Assembly: GCA_963728535.1 (NCBI GenBank)
Contig: CAVSKK010000001.1
Span: 992,001-1,056,000 of the forward strand
Reading direction: 5' to 3'
DNA from: VAXT01 sp963728535
GTDB taxonomy: Bacteria; Actinomycetota; Thermoleophilia; Gaiellales; Gaiellaceae
Length of the DNA: 64,000 nucleotides
Shown: in pieces, positions 16,698 through 24,442 of the stretch
Layout: the number at the start of each line of letters is the position of its first letter
Numbering within the stretch: the stretch's first letter is position 1
Program-made: the position numbers and the translations under genes
The notes under the pieces: generated by a model
What the model was told of the DNA's origin: nothing
The model's database searches: none
What the model saw: only the letters and a program-made list of their open reading frames with translations

Positions 16698-17012
16698 TTA
16701 GGAACGGTGGAAAAGCCACCACCACCAAGGGCGGTGCGGGCGGAGCTCGTCCACCAAGCGCTCGAGGCTCTCGCCGGTGGTCGTGCCGAGGAACGCACTC
16801 TCGTAGGTCTCCTCTAGCCGCTCGTGAAGTTCGGCGAGCTCGCGTGCGAAGGTTTCGGCGAGGGTGCGTGTGACGGTTCCCGGGGTTAGTTCTCGGAGCT
16901 CGGTGTGCTCGGCGAAGCCGGCTTCGATTAGCGCTGCGGCGCCACGCGCGGCCGGTTGGTTGCTCTCGGCGAGGTCCTTCAGGGTCGTGGTCACTCGGGG
17001 ATTATCTGACAC
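16698..17012 (-). CDS. Small protein resembling a piece of phage baseplate J-like proteins
   Basis: 104 residues, GTG start (reads SDNPRVTTTLKDLAESNQP). The middle segment LAETFARELAELHERLEETYESAF followed by LGTTTGESLERLVDELRP has the form of an N-terminal segment in baseplate assembly protein J homologues ('...fare la.ly..l...y...f.dtatG..Ld.lv'). No other tail or contractile-injection gene is near. It ends with an unusual run of Trp (PWWWWLFHRS). It could be a captured domain or simple coincidence. It is divergent from the cyclase-ATPase, with only 20 nt between starts. Confidence 0.6.
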   Translation of the reverse strand: MSDNPRVTTTLKDLAESNQPAARGAAALIEAGFAEHTELRELTPGTVTRTLAETFARELAELHERLEETYESAFLGTTTGESLERLVDELRPHRPWWWWLFHRS

Positions 17013-17032
17013 CGCCGTTCTAGACTCGACGC

Positions 17033-20000
17033 GTGGCAGTTACATGCGCCTCCTGCGGTGCCGAGAACCCGGCCGGCGCTCGCTTCTGTAGCGACTGCGG
17101 CGCGCCGCTCCAGCGAGCGTGCCCCGCTTGTGGGGCTGAGCAGCCGGCGACTTCGGCCTTCTGCTCGGCCTGCGGCATTGCCTTGCGCGACGACGCTCGT
17201 CGGGCTGCCGACACGACCGACGAGCGGCAGGAGCGGCGCGTCGTCACCGTGCTCTTCGCCGACCTCGCCGGCTCGACTGCGCTTGGCGAGCTGCTCGATC
17301 CCGAGGACATCCGCGAGCTTCAGGGTGAGCTCTTCGACCTGATCAACTCGGAGGTCGAGCGCTTCGGCGGCACGACCGAGAAGTTCGCCGGCGACGCTGT
17401 GCTGGCCGTCTTCGGGATTCCGCAGGCGCATGAGGACGACTCCGAGCGCGCTGTTCGGGCTGCGCTCGCGGTACGCGACGGCTTCGGCGCGTTTACCGAC
17501 CGCGTCCAGGGCCGCCACGGCGCGGAGGTCGGGCTCCGGATTGGCGTGAACACGGGCGAGGTGGTCGCCGGTCGGGAGGCCGCGGCGCGTGGAGAGCTGA
17601 TGGTCAGCGGCGATGCGGTCAACGTCGCGGCGCGCTTTCAGCAGCACGCTGAGCCCGGCGAGGTGCTCGTCGGGCAGCGCACACGGGCGGCCACGGCTCG
17701 TTCGATCGAGTACCGGTCGCACGAGGACCTCGAGGCTAAGGGCAAGCGGGCGCCTCTGGCCGCCTGGACAGCGCTTCGGGCGGCCACCGAGCACGCGGAG
17801 GCCGCTCCTCGCGGCGTCGCAGGGCTGACCGCACCGCTCGTCGGACGGGACGAGGAGCTCGCCGTCCTCCGCGCCGTTGCGGCCCGCGTCGAGCGCGAGC
17901 GTGCGCCCCAGCTCGTGACCCTCTTCGGCCCCGCCGGGGTCGGGAAGTCACGCCTGCTCTCCGAGCTCGTCCAGCGGCTCGCGCCGGCGCACGTGCTCAT
18001 CGGCCGCTGCCTGCCCTACGGCGAGGGCATCACCTACTGGCCCTTCGCCGAGGTCGCCAAGGCGCACGCAGGGATCCTCGCCAACGATCCGGCCGAGACG
18101 GCTCTCGCCAAGCTCCAAGCCGCGATCGCGTCGACGGTGCCCGACGAGCACGCCGAGCGCGTCCTAGACGCGGCGGCCTGGACGATCGGGTTCTCGCTTC
18201 CGGGAACGCCGGTGATGGACACCGATCCGCGCGAGGCGGTGCGCCGGCTCGAGGACGGCTGGACCCGCTACCTCGAGGCACTCGGCCAAGACGAGATCGC
18301 CATCGTCGCAGTGGAAGACGTCCACTGGGCCTCCGGCGCGGTGCTCGACTTGATCGAGCGTCTCGCCGAGAAGCTCGCGGGCACGCGCGTGCTGCTCGTC
18401 TGCACCGCCCGGCTGGAGCTGCTGGAGACGCGCCCGACCTGGGGCGCGGGCAAGCTGAACGCGACGACGCTCTCGTTGACGCCGCTTCCTCCGGCGGAGG
18501 CCGCCGAGCTCGTCTCCTCGCTGCTCGGCGAGGCGCAGGTTCCGGACGAGGTGCGAGAGCGCGTGCTCGCTCACGCCGAGGGCAACCCGTTCTTCCTCGA
18601 GGAGATGCTGAACATGCTCATCGACCAGGGCGTGCTCGAGCGCCGGAACGGGGGCTGGGTCTCGGCCGCCGGACTGGGAGACGCTTCGATCCCGGATTCC
18701 GTCCACGGCGTGATCGCTGCCAGGATCGACCTGCTCGAAGCCGTCGCCCGCGACGCGCTCCGGCGCTGTTCCGTCGTCGGGCGTAGCTTCTGGCCGGCCG
18801 CGGTCGGTGTCGACGAGGACGTCGTGGACTCGCTCAGGCGCACGGGGCTCGTCACGGACAGCCCGGGCTCGGCGATCGGCGGGATGCGTGAGTTCGCCTT
18901 CAAGCATGCCCTCACGCGCGATGTCGCCTACTCGACGCTGCCTCGTCCGGAGCGCCAGGACCTCCACCGGCAGGTGGCCGAGTGGATCCAGGAGATCGCG
19001 CCTGACCGGGACGTCGAGGCCGCCGAGCTCGCGGCCTACCACTACGGTGAGGCGCTCGCCTACGGCGAGGGTGACCGCGGCGTTCGCCGGCGGGCGGTCG
19101 AATCGCTGCTGCGAGCGAGCGACGCCGCTTTCAGCCGGGCGGATTTCATAACGGCTCGAGCACAGCTCGAGCGTGCCCTGGAATTCGCTGACGACGACGT
19201 GCGACCGTCCGCCCAGCTCGCGCTCGCCCGACTGGACTACACCGAAGGCGAGTTCGAGGACGCTCTGAGGGCGCTGGACGTGCTCGAGACGCAGCTCGCA
19301 CCCGACGACGCCGGCCTGCGCTCGGACATGCTCGCCTGGCGCTCTCGGGCCTGCTGGATCACGGGCCGCTGGGACGAGGCGCTCTCATCGGCGAACGCCG
19401 CTGTCGCTGCGCTCGACGGCTTGCCCGAGTCACCCCAGCTTGCGCGAGCACTCGCTCGGCTCTCGCAGATCGAGATGCTGAAGCACCGCGACGAGGCGAT
19501 CCCGCACGCGCAGGAGGCGATCACCGTCGCGCTGCGGGTGGACGACTCCTTCGCGGAGGTGAACGCCAAGATCAACCTCTTCACCGAACAGGCGACGTGG
19601 GGGCAAGCTCCCGATCCCGACGACTTGATGGCAATCGTCGATCGGGCCGTCGAGGCAGGTTCCCACGAGGAGGCCTACCGGGCGATCGTCAACTTCATCT
19701 GGTCGACGCCCGGCTACCTCTCACTCGCCGAGACCGAGCAGGCTGCCGAGGAGGCTCGGCGCCGGACGGGAGTGGCCGCCCCGTTCGCGATCGGCCCCTA
19801 CCTGGAGCTCTCCATCGCGGCAATGATCTTCCTGCCGGCGAGCCGCTGGCAGGAAGCCGAGGACGTGTTCGTCGCCGCAGACGAGGTCGGCGTGAACGCG
19901 GCGACGAGCCGAATCGTCTGGCTGGGCCTCGGAGGCGTACTCGCCCTTCGCCGTGGCGACCTGAACGCTGCGGAGCCGCTGATCGAAGAACTGCACACGG

Positions 20001-20506
20001 TGGCGCTCGCGAGCGGCGAGGCGCAGCGGATCGTCCCGATGGCCTGCGTCGTGGTTCCCTGGCTCGTCGTCGCCGACAGGGCGGAGGAGCTCGAGCTGCT
20101 CGTAGACCGGATGCTCCCGATCCTCGACGGGAAATGGCCATCCGTGCTCACGGCCGTCCCAGTCGTGCGGGCGCTTGCGGCCGCAGGCGCCGAGACGCTC
20201 CTGGAGCGCACTCTTGAATCCATACGTCGTACCCCGACGGAGGCGCAGACGGCGATGCTCGGGATCTCGCTGACTGCAGGGGACGCCCTGCTCGCGCTGC
20301 AGCAGGGTCGTACCGACGACGCCGTGCAGGGCCTGAGCGCCGCGATCGATGCAGAGCGCAAGCTCGGATACGACTATGACGCGGCCTGTCTCGAGCTCGA
20401 CCTCGCTCGCGCGTTCGAGGCGCATGGCGACACGGACGCCGCCGAGCAGACGCGGGAGCGCGCTGCTTCGGTGCTGGAACCGCTCGCCGTCGTCAACGCC
20501 TTCTAG
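17033..20506 (+). CDS. Class III adenylate/guanylate cyclase - STAND-type ATPase - TPR signalling protein
   Basis: 1157 residues, GTG start. Domain order: two zinc ribbons (Cys5-Cys22 and Cys30-Cys47), then a cyclase catalytic domain (about 68-245) with both metal Asp residues (Asp77 in FADLAGST; Asp121 in KFAGDAVLAVFG) and the transition-state Asn/Arg (GDAVNVAARF). So it is predicted active. Next comes an AAA/STAND ATPase (Walker A GPAGVGKS, residues 299-306; IVAVEDVHWAS as Walker B), then a TPR-like helical C-terminus. The family is abundant in actinobacteria; the trigger and output are unknown. The stop overlaps the PIN toxin gene by CTAG. Confidence 0.93.
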   Translation: MAVTCASCGAENPAGARFCSDCGAPLQRACPACGAEQPATSAFCSACGIALRDDARRAADTTDERQERRVVTVLFADLAGSTALGELLDPEDIRELQGELFDLINSEVERFGGTTEKFAGDAVLAVFGIPQAHEDDSERAVRAALAVRDGFGAFTDRVQGRHGAEVGLRIGVNTGEVVAGREAAARGELMVSGDAVNVAARFQQHAEPGEVLVGQRTRAATARSIEYRSHEDLEAKGKRAPLAAWTALRAATEHAEAAPRGVAGLTAPLVGRDEELAVLRAVAARVERERAPQLVTLFGPAGVGKSRLLSELVQRLAPAHVLIGRCLPYGEGITYWPFAEVAKAHAGILANDPAETALAKLQAAIASTVPDEHAERVLDAAAWTIGFSLPGTPVMDTDPREAVRRLEDGWTRYLEALGQDEIAIVAVEDVHWASGAVLDLIERLAEKLAGTRVLLVCTARLELLETRPTWGAGKLNATTLSLTPLPPAEAAELVSSLLGEAQVPDEVRERVLAHAEGNPFFLEEMLNMLIDQGVLERRNGGWVSAAGLGDASIPDSVHGVIAARIDLLEAVARDALRRCSVVGRSFWPAAVGVDEDVVDSLRRTGLVTDSPGSAIGGMREFAFKHALTRDVAYSTLPRPERQDLHRQVAEWIQEIAPDRDVEAAELAAYHYGEALAYGEGDRGVRRRAVESLLRASDAAFSRADFITARAQLERALEFADDDVRPSAQLALARLDYTEGEFEDALRALDVLETQLAPDDAGLRSDMLAWRSRACWITGRWDEALSSANAAVAALDGLPESPQLARALARLSQIEMLKHRDEAIPHAQEAITVALRVDDSFAEVNAKINLFTEQATWGQAPDPDDLMAIVDRAVEAGSHEEAYRAIVNFIWSTPGYLSLAETEQAAEEARRRTGVAAPFAIGPYLELSIAAMIFLPASRWQEAEDVFVAADEVGVNAATSRIVWLGLGGVLALRRGDLNAAEPLIEELHTVALASGEAQRIVPMACVVVPWLVVADRAEELELLVDRMLPILDGKWPSVLTAVPVVRALAAAGAETLLERTLESIRRTPTEAQTAMLGISLTAGDALLALQQGRTDDAVQGLSAAIDAERKLGYDYDAACLELDLARAFEAHGDTDAAEQTRERAASVLEPLAVVNAF

Positions 20507-20919
20507 GCTCGTTCGAGCCGATCAACCAGCTCTCGCGCCGTTAGGACAAGCACCGGCGGCGCGGCGAGCTCGGTCAGATGTCGATCGCCGGAGATGAGCA
20601 CGTCCGCCGCGCCACCTTCTGCGAGCGCGAGCAGGTAATCGTCTGCGGGATCCGGACTCCGTTCCTTCACGTCCTCGGGATCGCTGAGTTCGACGCCACG
20701 TTCGCGCAGCAACGCGATGAACGCGGCCGCCTCGCCGCGCGTGAAGTGACGCTCGAATTTCGGGCGCGCGAGGACCCTTTCGAGCTCCGCAAGAAGCGCG
20801 GGCGAGACGAGAAGATCGAGCGCGCCGTCGAGCCAGTGCCGAAGAAGACGGGCAGGCGCCCCGGTGCGCGAGATGAGCGCGCTGACGAGGACTCCGGGGT
20901 CGATGACGACTCGCGGCAC
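20503..20919 (-). CDS. PIN-domain toxin (PIN_3 type)
   Basis: 138 residues, GTG start directly after the antitoxin stop (TAAGTG). Motifs are RVVIDPGVLVSALISRTGAP (N-terminal Asp), PALLAELERVLARPKF, PDPADDYLLALAEGG (acidic pair) and DVLISGDRHL. This is the 'putative toxin, PIN family' group. The four conserved acidic positions appear present, so RNase activity is plausible. It is the second gene of a two-gene operon with the RHH protein. Confidence 0.88.
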   Translation of the reverse strand: MPRVVIDPGVLVSALISRTGAPARLLRHWLDGALDLLVSPALLAELERVLARPKFERHFTRGEAAAFIALLRERGVELSDPEDVKERSPDPADDYLLALAEGGAADVLISGDRHLTELAAPPVLVLTARELVDRLERA

Positions 20920-21162
20920 TTACGGCGCCGGCGTATCTCGCTCCGCGCGCATCGCGTGCAGCTCGTCGTAGGCCAGCTCGAGCGCTTCTTCTTCGGTGAG
21001 GTCGCCCTTCTCCCAGATTCTCTGGAGGAGCGCGAGCCCGAGGTACTCGCGGAGTGCTTCCTCGACGACGTCCGAGTCGCGCCTTCCCGTCCGAGCTGCC
21101 TGCACGCGAGTTGCGCGAAGGACGTCCGGATCCAGGTAGACCGTTGCTTTCGACCGAGCCAT
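20920..21162 (-). CDS. Ribbon-helix-helix antitoxin (CopG-like)
   Basis: 80 residues from the ATG at 21162; a GTG at 21171 adds three. MARSKATVYLDPDVLRATRVQAARTG is a classic RHH strand-helix. RDSDVVEEALREYLGLALLQRIW follows, and then an acidic tail (LTEEEALELAYDEL) that probably binds the toxin. A near-perfect inverted repeat at 21172-21191, 9 nt before the ATG, is a good operator for autoregulation. Confidence 0.87.
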   Translation of the reverse strand: MARSKATVYLDPDVLRATRVQAARTGRRDSDVVEEALREYLGLALLQRIWEKGDLTEEEALELAYDELHAMRAERDTPAP

Positions 21163-21171
21163 TTCGCCCAC

Positions 21172-21191
21172 TTTAGCGTTATGACGTTAAA
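21172..21191. promoter_or_regulatory. Inverted-repeat operator candidate for the RHH/PIN operon
   Basis: TTTAGCGT - TATG - ACGTTAAA: arms match 7 of 8. It is AT-rich in a GC-rich region and lies between the antitoxin ATG and the divergent aminotransferase, so it could control both. Confidence 0.5.
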
Positions 21192-21256
21192 GCGTCAAGA
21201 GGCAGATGCTCCAGTCTTCCATACGCAAGTGTCCCATAGCGCAATACGATCGCCAG

Positions 21257-22387
21257 ATGCGGCCCGCCCCACACCGGATCGAGCGTCTTCCGCAGCAGTA
21301 CTTCACCGCGCTGCTGGCACGCGTTTCCGCAGCCGCTGCGCTCGACGGAGAGCCGCTCGTCGATCTTGGGCGCGGGAATCCCGAGGTTGGGCCACCTCAG
21401 CATGTGATCGATGCTTTGGCCGCGGCGGCGAACGAGCCTTCCGCGCACGGGTACCCGCCGTTTCGGGGCTTGCCCGCGCTGCGCGAGGCGATTGCGGAGC
21501 GCTACTCGGCGCTGTACGGCGTCGAGCTCGACCCCCACTCCGAGGTCACGATCATGCCGGGGACGAAGACCGCGATCTGCGAGCTCGCGCTCGTGCTGGC
21601 CGAGCGCGGGTCGACGATCGTCCTTCCCGACCCCTACTACCCCGACTACCCCTCCGGGCCAGCGCTCGCCGGGGCTCAGACCGGGTTCGTACCGCTGGAT
21701 CGTGCAGCGGGTTGGGCGCCCGACTTCAGCGCCGCACCGCACGACGATGTCTCCGCGATCTTCCTGAACTACCCCTCGAACCCCTGCGCGGTCTGCGTGC
21801 CCGAGGGGACGTTCGCCGCGGCCGTCGAGTATGCACACGAGACCGGCGCCGCGGTCATCCACGACTTCGCCTACGGCGACATCGTCTTCGACGGGCGCGC
21901 GCCGTCCTCGTTCCTGGCCGAACCGGGCGCGCGTGAGATCGGCGTCGAGATGTTCTCGATGTCGAAGACCTACGGGATGGCCGGCTGGCGGCTTGGCTTT
22001 GTCGTCGGGAACACGGAGATCGTCTCGCGGCTCGACCTGCTCGCCGACCAGGTGCGCGTCGGGATCTTCGCGCCGGTGCAGCAGGCGGGGATCGCGGCGC
22101 TGACCGGGCCGCAGGACTCGGTCGCCGAGCGCGTCGAGACGTACCGCCGGCGGCGCGAGCGCGTGCGGGAGGTTCTGCCGGACCTCGAGTGCGAAGGCTC
22201 GTTCTATCTGTGGTGGGAACTACCGGAGGGGCTGACGCCAGAGAAGCTCCTCGCAGAACACCGAGTCGCGGTCGCGCCGGGCGAGGGCTTCGGCTCGCGC
22301 GGCGCCGGCTGGGCGCGGCTCTCGCTCGCGGTCACGGACGAAGTGCTCGAGACGGGGCTCATGCGCCTGCGCGAGGCGCTCGCGTGA
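21257..22387 (+). CDS. Class I/II PLP-dependent aminotransferase
   Basis: 376 residues from ATG 21257 (RPAPHRIERLPQQYF); an upstream ATG at 21206 would cover the likely promoter. Fold-type I signatures: LGRGNPEVGPPQHVIDAL, GYPPFRGLPALREAIAERY, IMPGTKTAICELAL, LNYPSNPCA (Asn), DFAYGDIVFDG (Asp/Tyr) and MFSMSKTYGMAGWRLGF with the PLP lysine. The closest relatives are succinyldiaminopimelate, aspartate or LL-DAP aminotransferase-like proteins. The exact substrate cannot be assigned; no pathway genes are adjacent. Confidence 0.92.
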   Translation: MRPAPHRIERLPQQYFTALLARVSAAAALDGEPLVDLGRGNPEVGPPQHVIDALAAAANEPSAHGYPPFRGLPALREAIAERYSALYGVELDPHSEVTIMPGTKTAICELALVLAERGSTIVLPDPYYPDYPSGPALAGAQTGFVPLDRAAGWAPDFSAAPHDDVSAIFLNYPSNPCAVCVPEGTFAAAVEYAHETGAAVIHDFAYGDIVFDGRAPSSFLAEPGAREIGVEMFSMSKTYGMAGWRLGFVVGNTEIVSRLDLLADQVRVGIFAPVQQAGIAALTGPQDSVAERVETYRRRRERVREVLPDLECEGSFYLWWELPEGLTPEKLLAEHRVAVAPGEGFGSRGAGWARLSLAVTDEVLETGLMRLREALA

Positions 22388-22396
22388 GTTGCTGAA

Positions 22397-22798
22397 CTAG
22401 GTCGGGCGGAGCTCCGTGAATCCTGCAGCGGTGAAATCGCCGTCGAAAGCCAGCGCGTCGCGGATCTTCAGCGAACGCATGACCGCGAAGCTCGTCGCGT
22501 CGACGAACGAGTACTTGCGCTCGTTATGGCGCCGTAGCCAACTTAGAGCCTCCGTCTCGTGATCTTCGCTCGCCCTCAGGACATCGACCCAGGACGTCCG
22601 GGCAAGCATGTCGAGGAAGGCGACTGCGGTTGCGTGCCCGTCGCGGCGGCCGAGAAACGTCCAGGTCTCGCCTTGTACATGGTTGGACGTGACGAGGCGT
22701 TGCTCCGAGACATGCTCGAGCAGCGCGAGCGCGTCCGTATGGTGGTCGTCACGGCTTAAGCGCGCCGCGACCCAGAAAGACGTGTCGACGAAGATCAA
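22397..22798 (-). CDS. PIN-domain toxin (VapC-like)
   Basis: 133 residues. MIFVDTSFWVAARLSRDDHH carries the first PIN Asp. SNHVQGETWTFLGRR, then KYSFVDATSFAVMRSL (Asp) and DALAFDGDFTAAGF (Asp) complete the acidic set. It overlaps the antitoxin stop by 4 nt (ATGA), so translation is coupled. It is the third TA toxin of this stretch and is convergent, 9 nt away, with the aminotransferase. Confidence 0.88.
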   Translation of the reverse strand: MIFVDTSFWVAARLSRDDHHTDALALLEHVSEQRLVTSNHVQGETWTFLGRRDGHATAVAFLDMLARTSWVDVLRASEDHETEALSWLRRHNERKYSFVDATSFAVMRSLKIRDALAFDGDFTAAGFTELRPT

Positions 22799-23019
22799 CG
22801 CGGATAGACGACGTCGTTCACGCTCATCGAGTCTCCCGGCGAGCCTTCCGACATCCCGACGAACTCCCAGAGCGCGTCTTCCTCGATCGGCGGTAATGGC
22901 TTGATCCGCTCACGAACGTACCGACGGATGAGGCCGGCCTTCGACGTGCCCTCCTCGCGTGCCTGGTGCGCGAGGGCTTCGTCGAGGTCCTCGTCGATCA
23001 TGATCTGTAGCCGTCTCAT
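22795..23019 (-). CDS. Ribbon-helix-helix antitoxin
   Basis: 74 residues from ATG 23019: MRRLQIMIDEDLDEALAHQAREEG, then TSKAGLIRRYVRERI, an RHH fold. The C-terminal tail is acidic with DALWEFVGMSEG for toxin binding. An upstream ATG at 23034 is possible, but it lies inside the perfect inverted repeat at 23028-23052, so 23019 is preferred. Confidence 0.87.
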   Translation of the reverse strand: MRRLQIMIDEDLDEALAHQAREEGTSKAGLIRRYVRERIKPLPPIEEDALWEFVGMSEGSPGDSMSVNDVVYPR

Positions 23020-23027
23020 GCTGCAAT

Positions 23028-23052
23028 CATACATCAGTTCTAGTGATGTATG
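23028..23052. promoter_or_regulatory. Perfect inverted-repeat operator candidate for the RHH/PIN operon
   Basis: CATACATCA - 7 nt - TGATGTATG: perfect 9-bp arms, AT-rich, 8 nt upstream of the antitoxin start and between it and queF. Typical spacing for an RHH dimer-of-dimers site. Confidence 0.6.
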
Positions 23053-23105
23053 TGTAACAGGATGGTGTCAGATTCCGCTTCGCTCGACGGCTTACAGTAG
23101 GTCCC

Positions 23106-23480
23106 ATGGAAGGCCCCGGCGAGTTCGTCGCTCTCGGACAGCCCGGCTCCGAGCACTACGCTGGTCTCGAGACGTTCGCCAACCCCGGCGTGGCGCACGT
23201 CGAGATGACGAGCGACGAGCTGACCGCAATGTGCCCCGTTACCGGACAGCCCGATCTCTACGTGGCGACGATCGAGTACTGGCCGGGTGAGCTCTGCATC
23301 GAGTCGAAGTCGCTCAAGCTCTACCTCAGTGGCTACCGCAACGAGGGGCACTTCTGCGAGGCGCTCGCGGTCAAGATCCGTGACGACGTCGCCGAGGCCG
23401 TCCAGCTTCCGGCCGACAAGGTGCGCGTCGCCTTGAAGCAGAAAGCGCGGGGCGGGATCACGATCACGGCGACGGCGTAG
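23106..23480 (+). CDS. queF: NADPH-dependent 7-cyano-7-deazaguanine reductase (preQ1 synthase)
   Basis: 124 residues, the short unimodular QueF. The active-site Cys is in LTAMCPVTGQPDLYVA, followed by the conserved Asp. The family 'QueF motif' is ESKSLKLYLSGYRNEG, and HFCEALAVKI completes the nitrile-binding site (Glu). The enzyme reduces preQ0 to preQ1 in queuosine synthesis. No queCDE genes are here; the next gene is a YhhQ-type transporter, pointing to salvage of preQ0. Confidence 0.96.
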   Translation: MEGPGEFVALGQPGSEHYAGLETFANPGVAHVEMTSDELTAMCPVTGQPDLYVATIEYWPGELCIESKSLKLYLSGYRNEGHFCEALAVKIRDDVAEAVQLPADKVRVALKQKARGGITITATA

Positions 23481-23487
23481 CGCTCTC

Positions 23488-24069
23488 TTGCGCCTGGCCG
23501 TCCTTACCAGCTTCTACGTCGCGGTGGTCGTTTCCGCGCAGGTCGGCACGAACAAGATCGTCGACGTCCCCTGGACCGACCTGACGGCTCCCGGCGGCAC
23601 GTTTCTGATCGGGATCGCCCTCTCGCTGATCGAGCTCGCCCATCGGACGGCGCCAACCCGGCGTCAGGGCTTCGTCAACGCGCAGGTGATGGTCGCCTGC
23701 GGGTTCGCCGGCTCGGCGCTCCTCGCGGCCTACCTCGCGATCCTGAACGTCATGTCACCGGACGATCCGCTGTTCGACCGGCTCGCCGGGACCTGGCGGA
23801 TCGTGCTCGGCAGCCTCGCCGCCTTCGCGATCTCGGAGACCATCGACAACTCCTTCGGCACGTGGCTGCGCGACCGCGTTCACGACGCCGTGCGCGTCGT
23901 CGCGACGAACGCGGTCAGCATCCCGATCGACAGTGTCGTCTTCCTCCTCGTCGCCTTCGGCTCGCTCGAGTTCATCGAGGGCCAGATCGTCGTCAAGTTC
24001 GCCGCGACCCTGGTCTTCGGGATCCCGCTCGTGCTCGGGCTACGGCGGTTCGTCCAACCGGCCCGCTAG
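23488..24069 (+). CDS. YhhQ/VUT family queuosine-precursor transporter
   Basis: 193 residues, TTG start 8 nt after queF, same operon. About six membrane helices. Family landmarks: TNKIVDVPW near the N-terminus, APGGTFLIGIALSLIEL, SETIDNSFGTWLRDR and NAVSIPIDSVVFLLVAF. YhhQ proteins import preQ0/preQ1. With QueF beside it, the likely route is preQ0 uptake followed by reduction to preQ1. Convergent CTAG overlap with the next gene. Confidence 0.92.
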   Translation: MRLAVLTSFYVAVVVSAQVGTNKIVDVPWTDLTAPGGTFLIGIALSLIELAHRTAPTRRQGFVNAQVMVACGFAGSALLAAYLAILNVMSPDDPLFDRLAGTWRIVLGSLAAFAISETIDNSFGTWLRDRVHDAVRVVATNAVSIPIDSVVFLLVAFGSLEFIEGQIVVKFAATLVFGIPLVLGLRRFVQPAR

Positions 24070-24371
24070 CCGGCTTCCCAGTAGAACTCTTCCCGCGCCA
24101 GTGCCGGCGTCCCTTCGAGGAGCGGCCCCCAGACACTGAAGACGGCTGAGCGAGTGGGGTCGTCGACGAGCGCGCGGACACGATCTTCGATGCCCGAACC
24201 CTCGAAAACAAAGATCGCGGCCGTCTCGGCGAGAAACACGCTGTGCCGCCGAAAACCGGACGCTCCCAGATCGTAGGGCGCGCCCTCGGCGATGATTTGA
24301 GCGGCTCGGTCGCGCGAGCCCGGCCGGAGCTTGGCGACCACCGCCACGCGCTCAGTCACTTGATCGTTCAT
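24066..24371 (-). CDS. Small alpha/beta-barrel-like protein, function unknown
   Basis: 101 residues: RVAVVAKLRPGSRDRAAQIIAEG, then SVFLAETAAIFVFEGSGIEDRVRAL and FSVWGPLLEGTPALAREEFYW. The strand-helix-strand pattern resembles dimeric alpha/beta-barrel (ABM/EthD-like) proteins that use a small ferredoxin-like fold. No catalytic residue is recognised. Single gene between convergent and divergent neighbours. Confidence 0.75.
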   Translation of the reverse strand: MNDQVTERVAVVAKLRPGSRDRAAQIIAEGAPYDLGASGFRRHSVFLAETAAIFVFEGSGIEDRVRALVDDPTRSAVFSVWGPLLEGTPALAREEFYWEAG

Positions 24372-24442
24372 TCTCGATGGCTCCTTTCGCCTCTAGCTCT
24401 TCGACGCGAGACGGCCGAGACTAACTTAGGGTCTCCCAGCTC

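Noticed and set aside
23041..23105. preQ1 riboswitch upstream of queF
   Set aside because: No hairpin plus A-rich tail or conserved core visible in this short leader.
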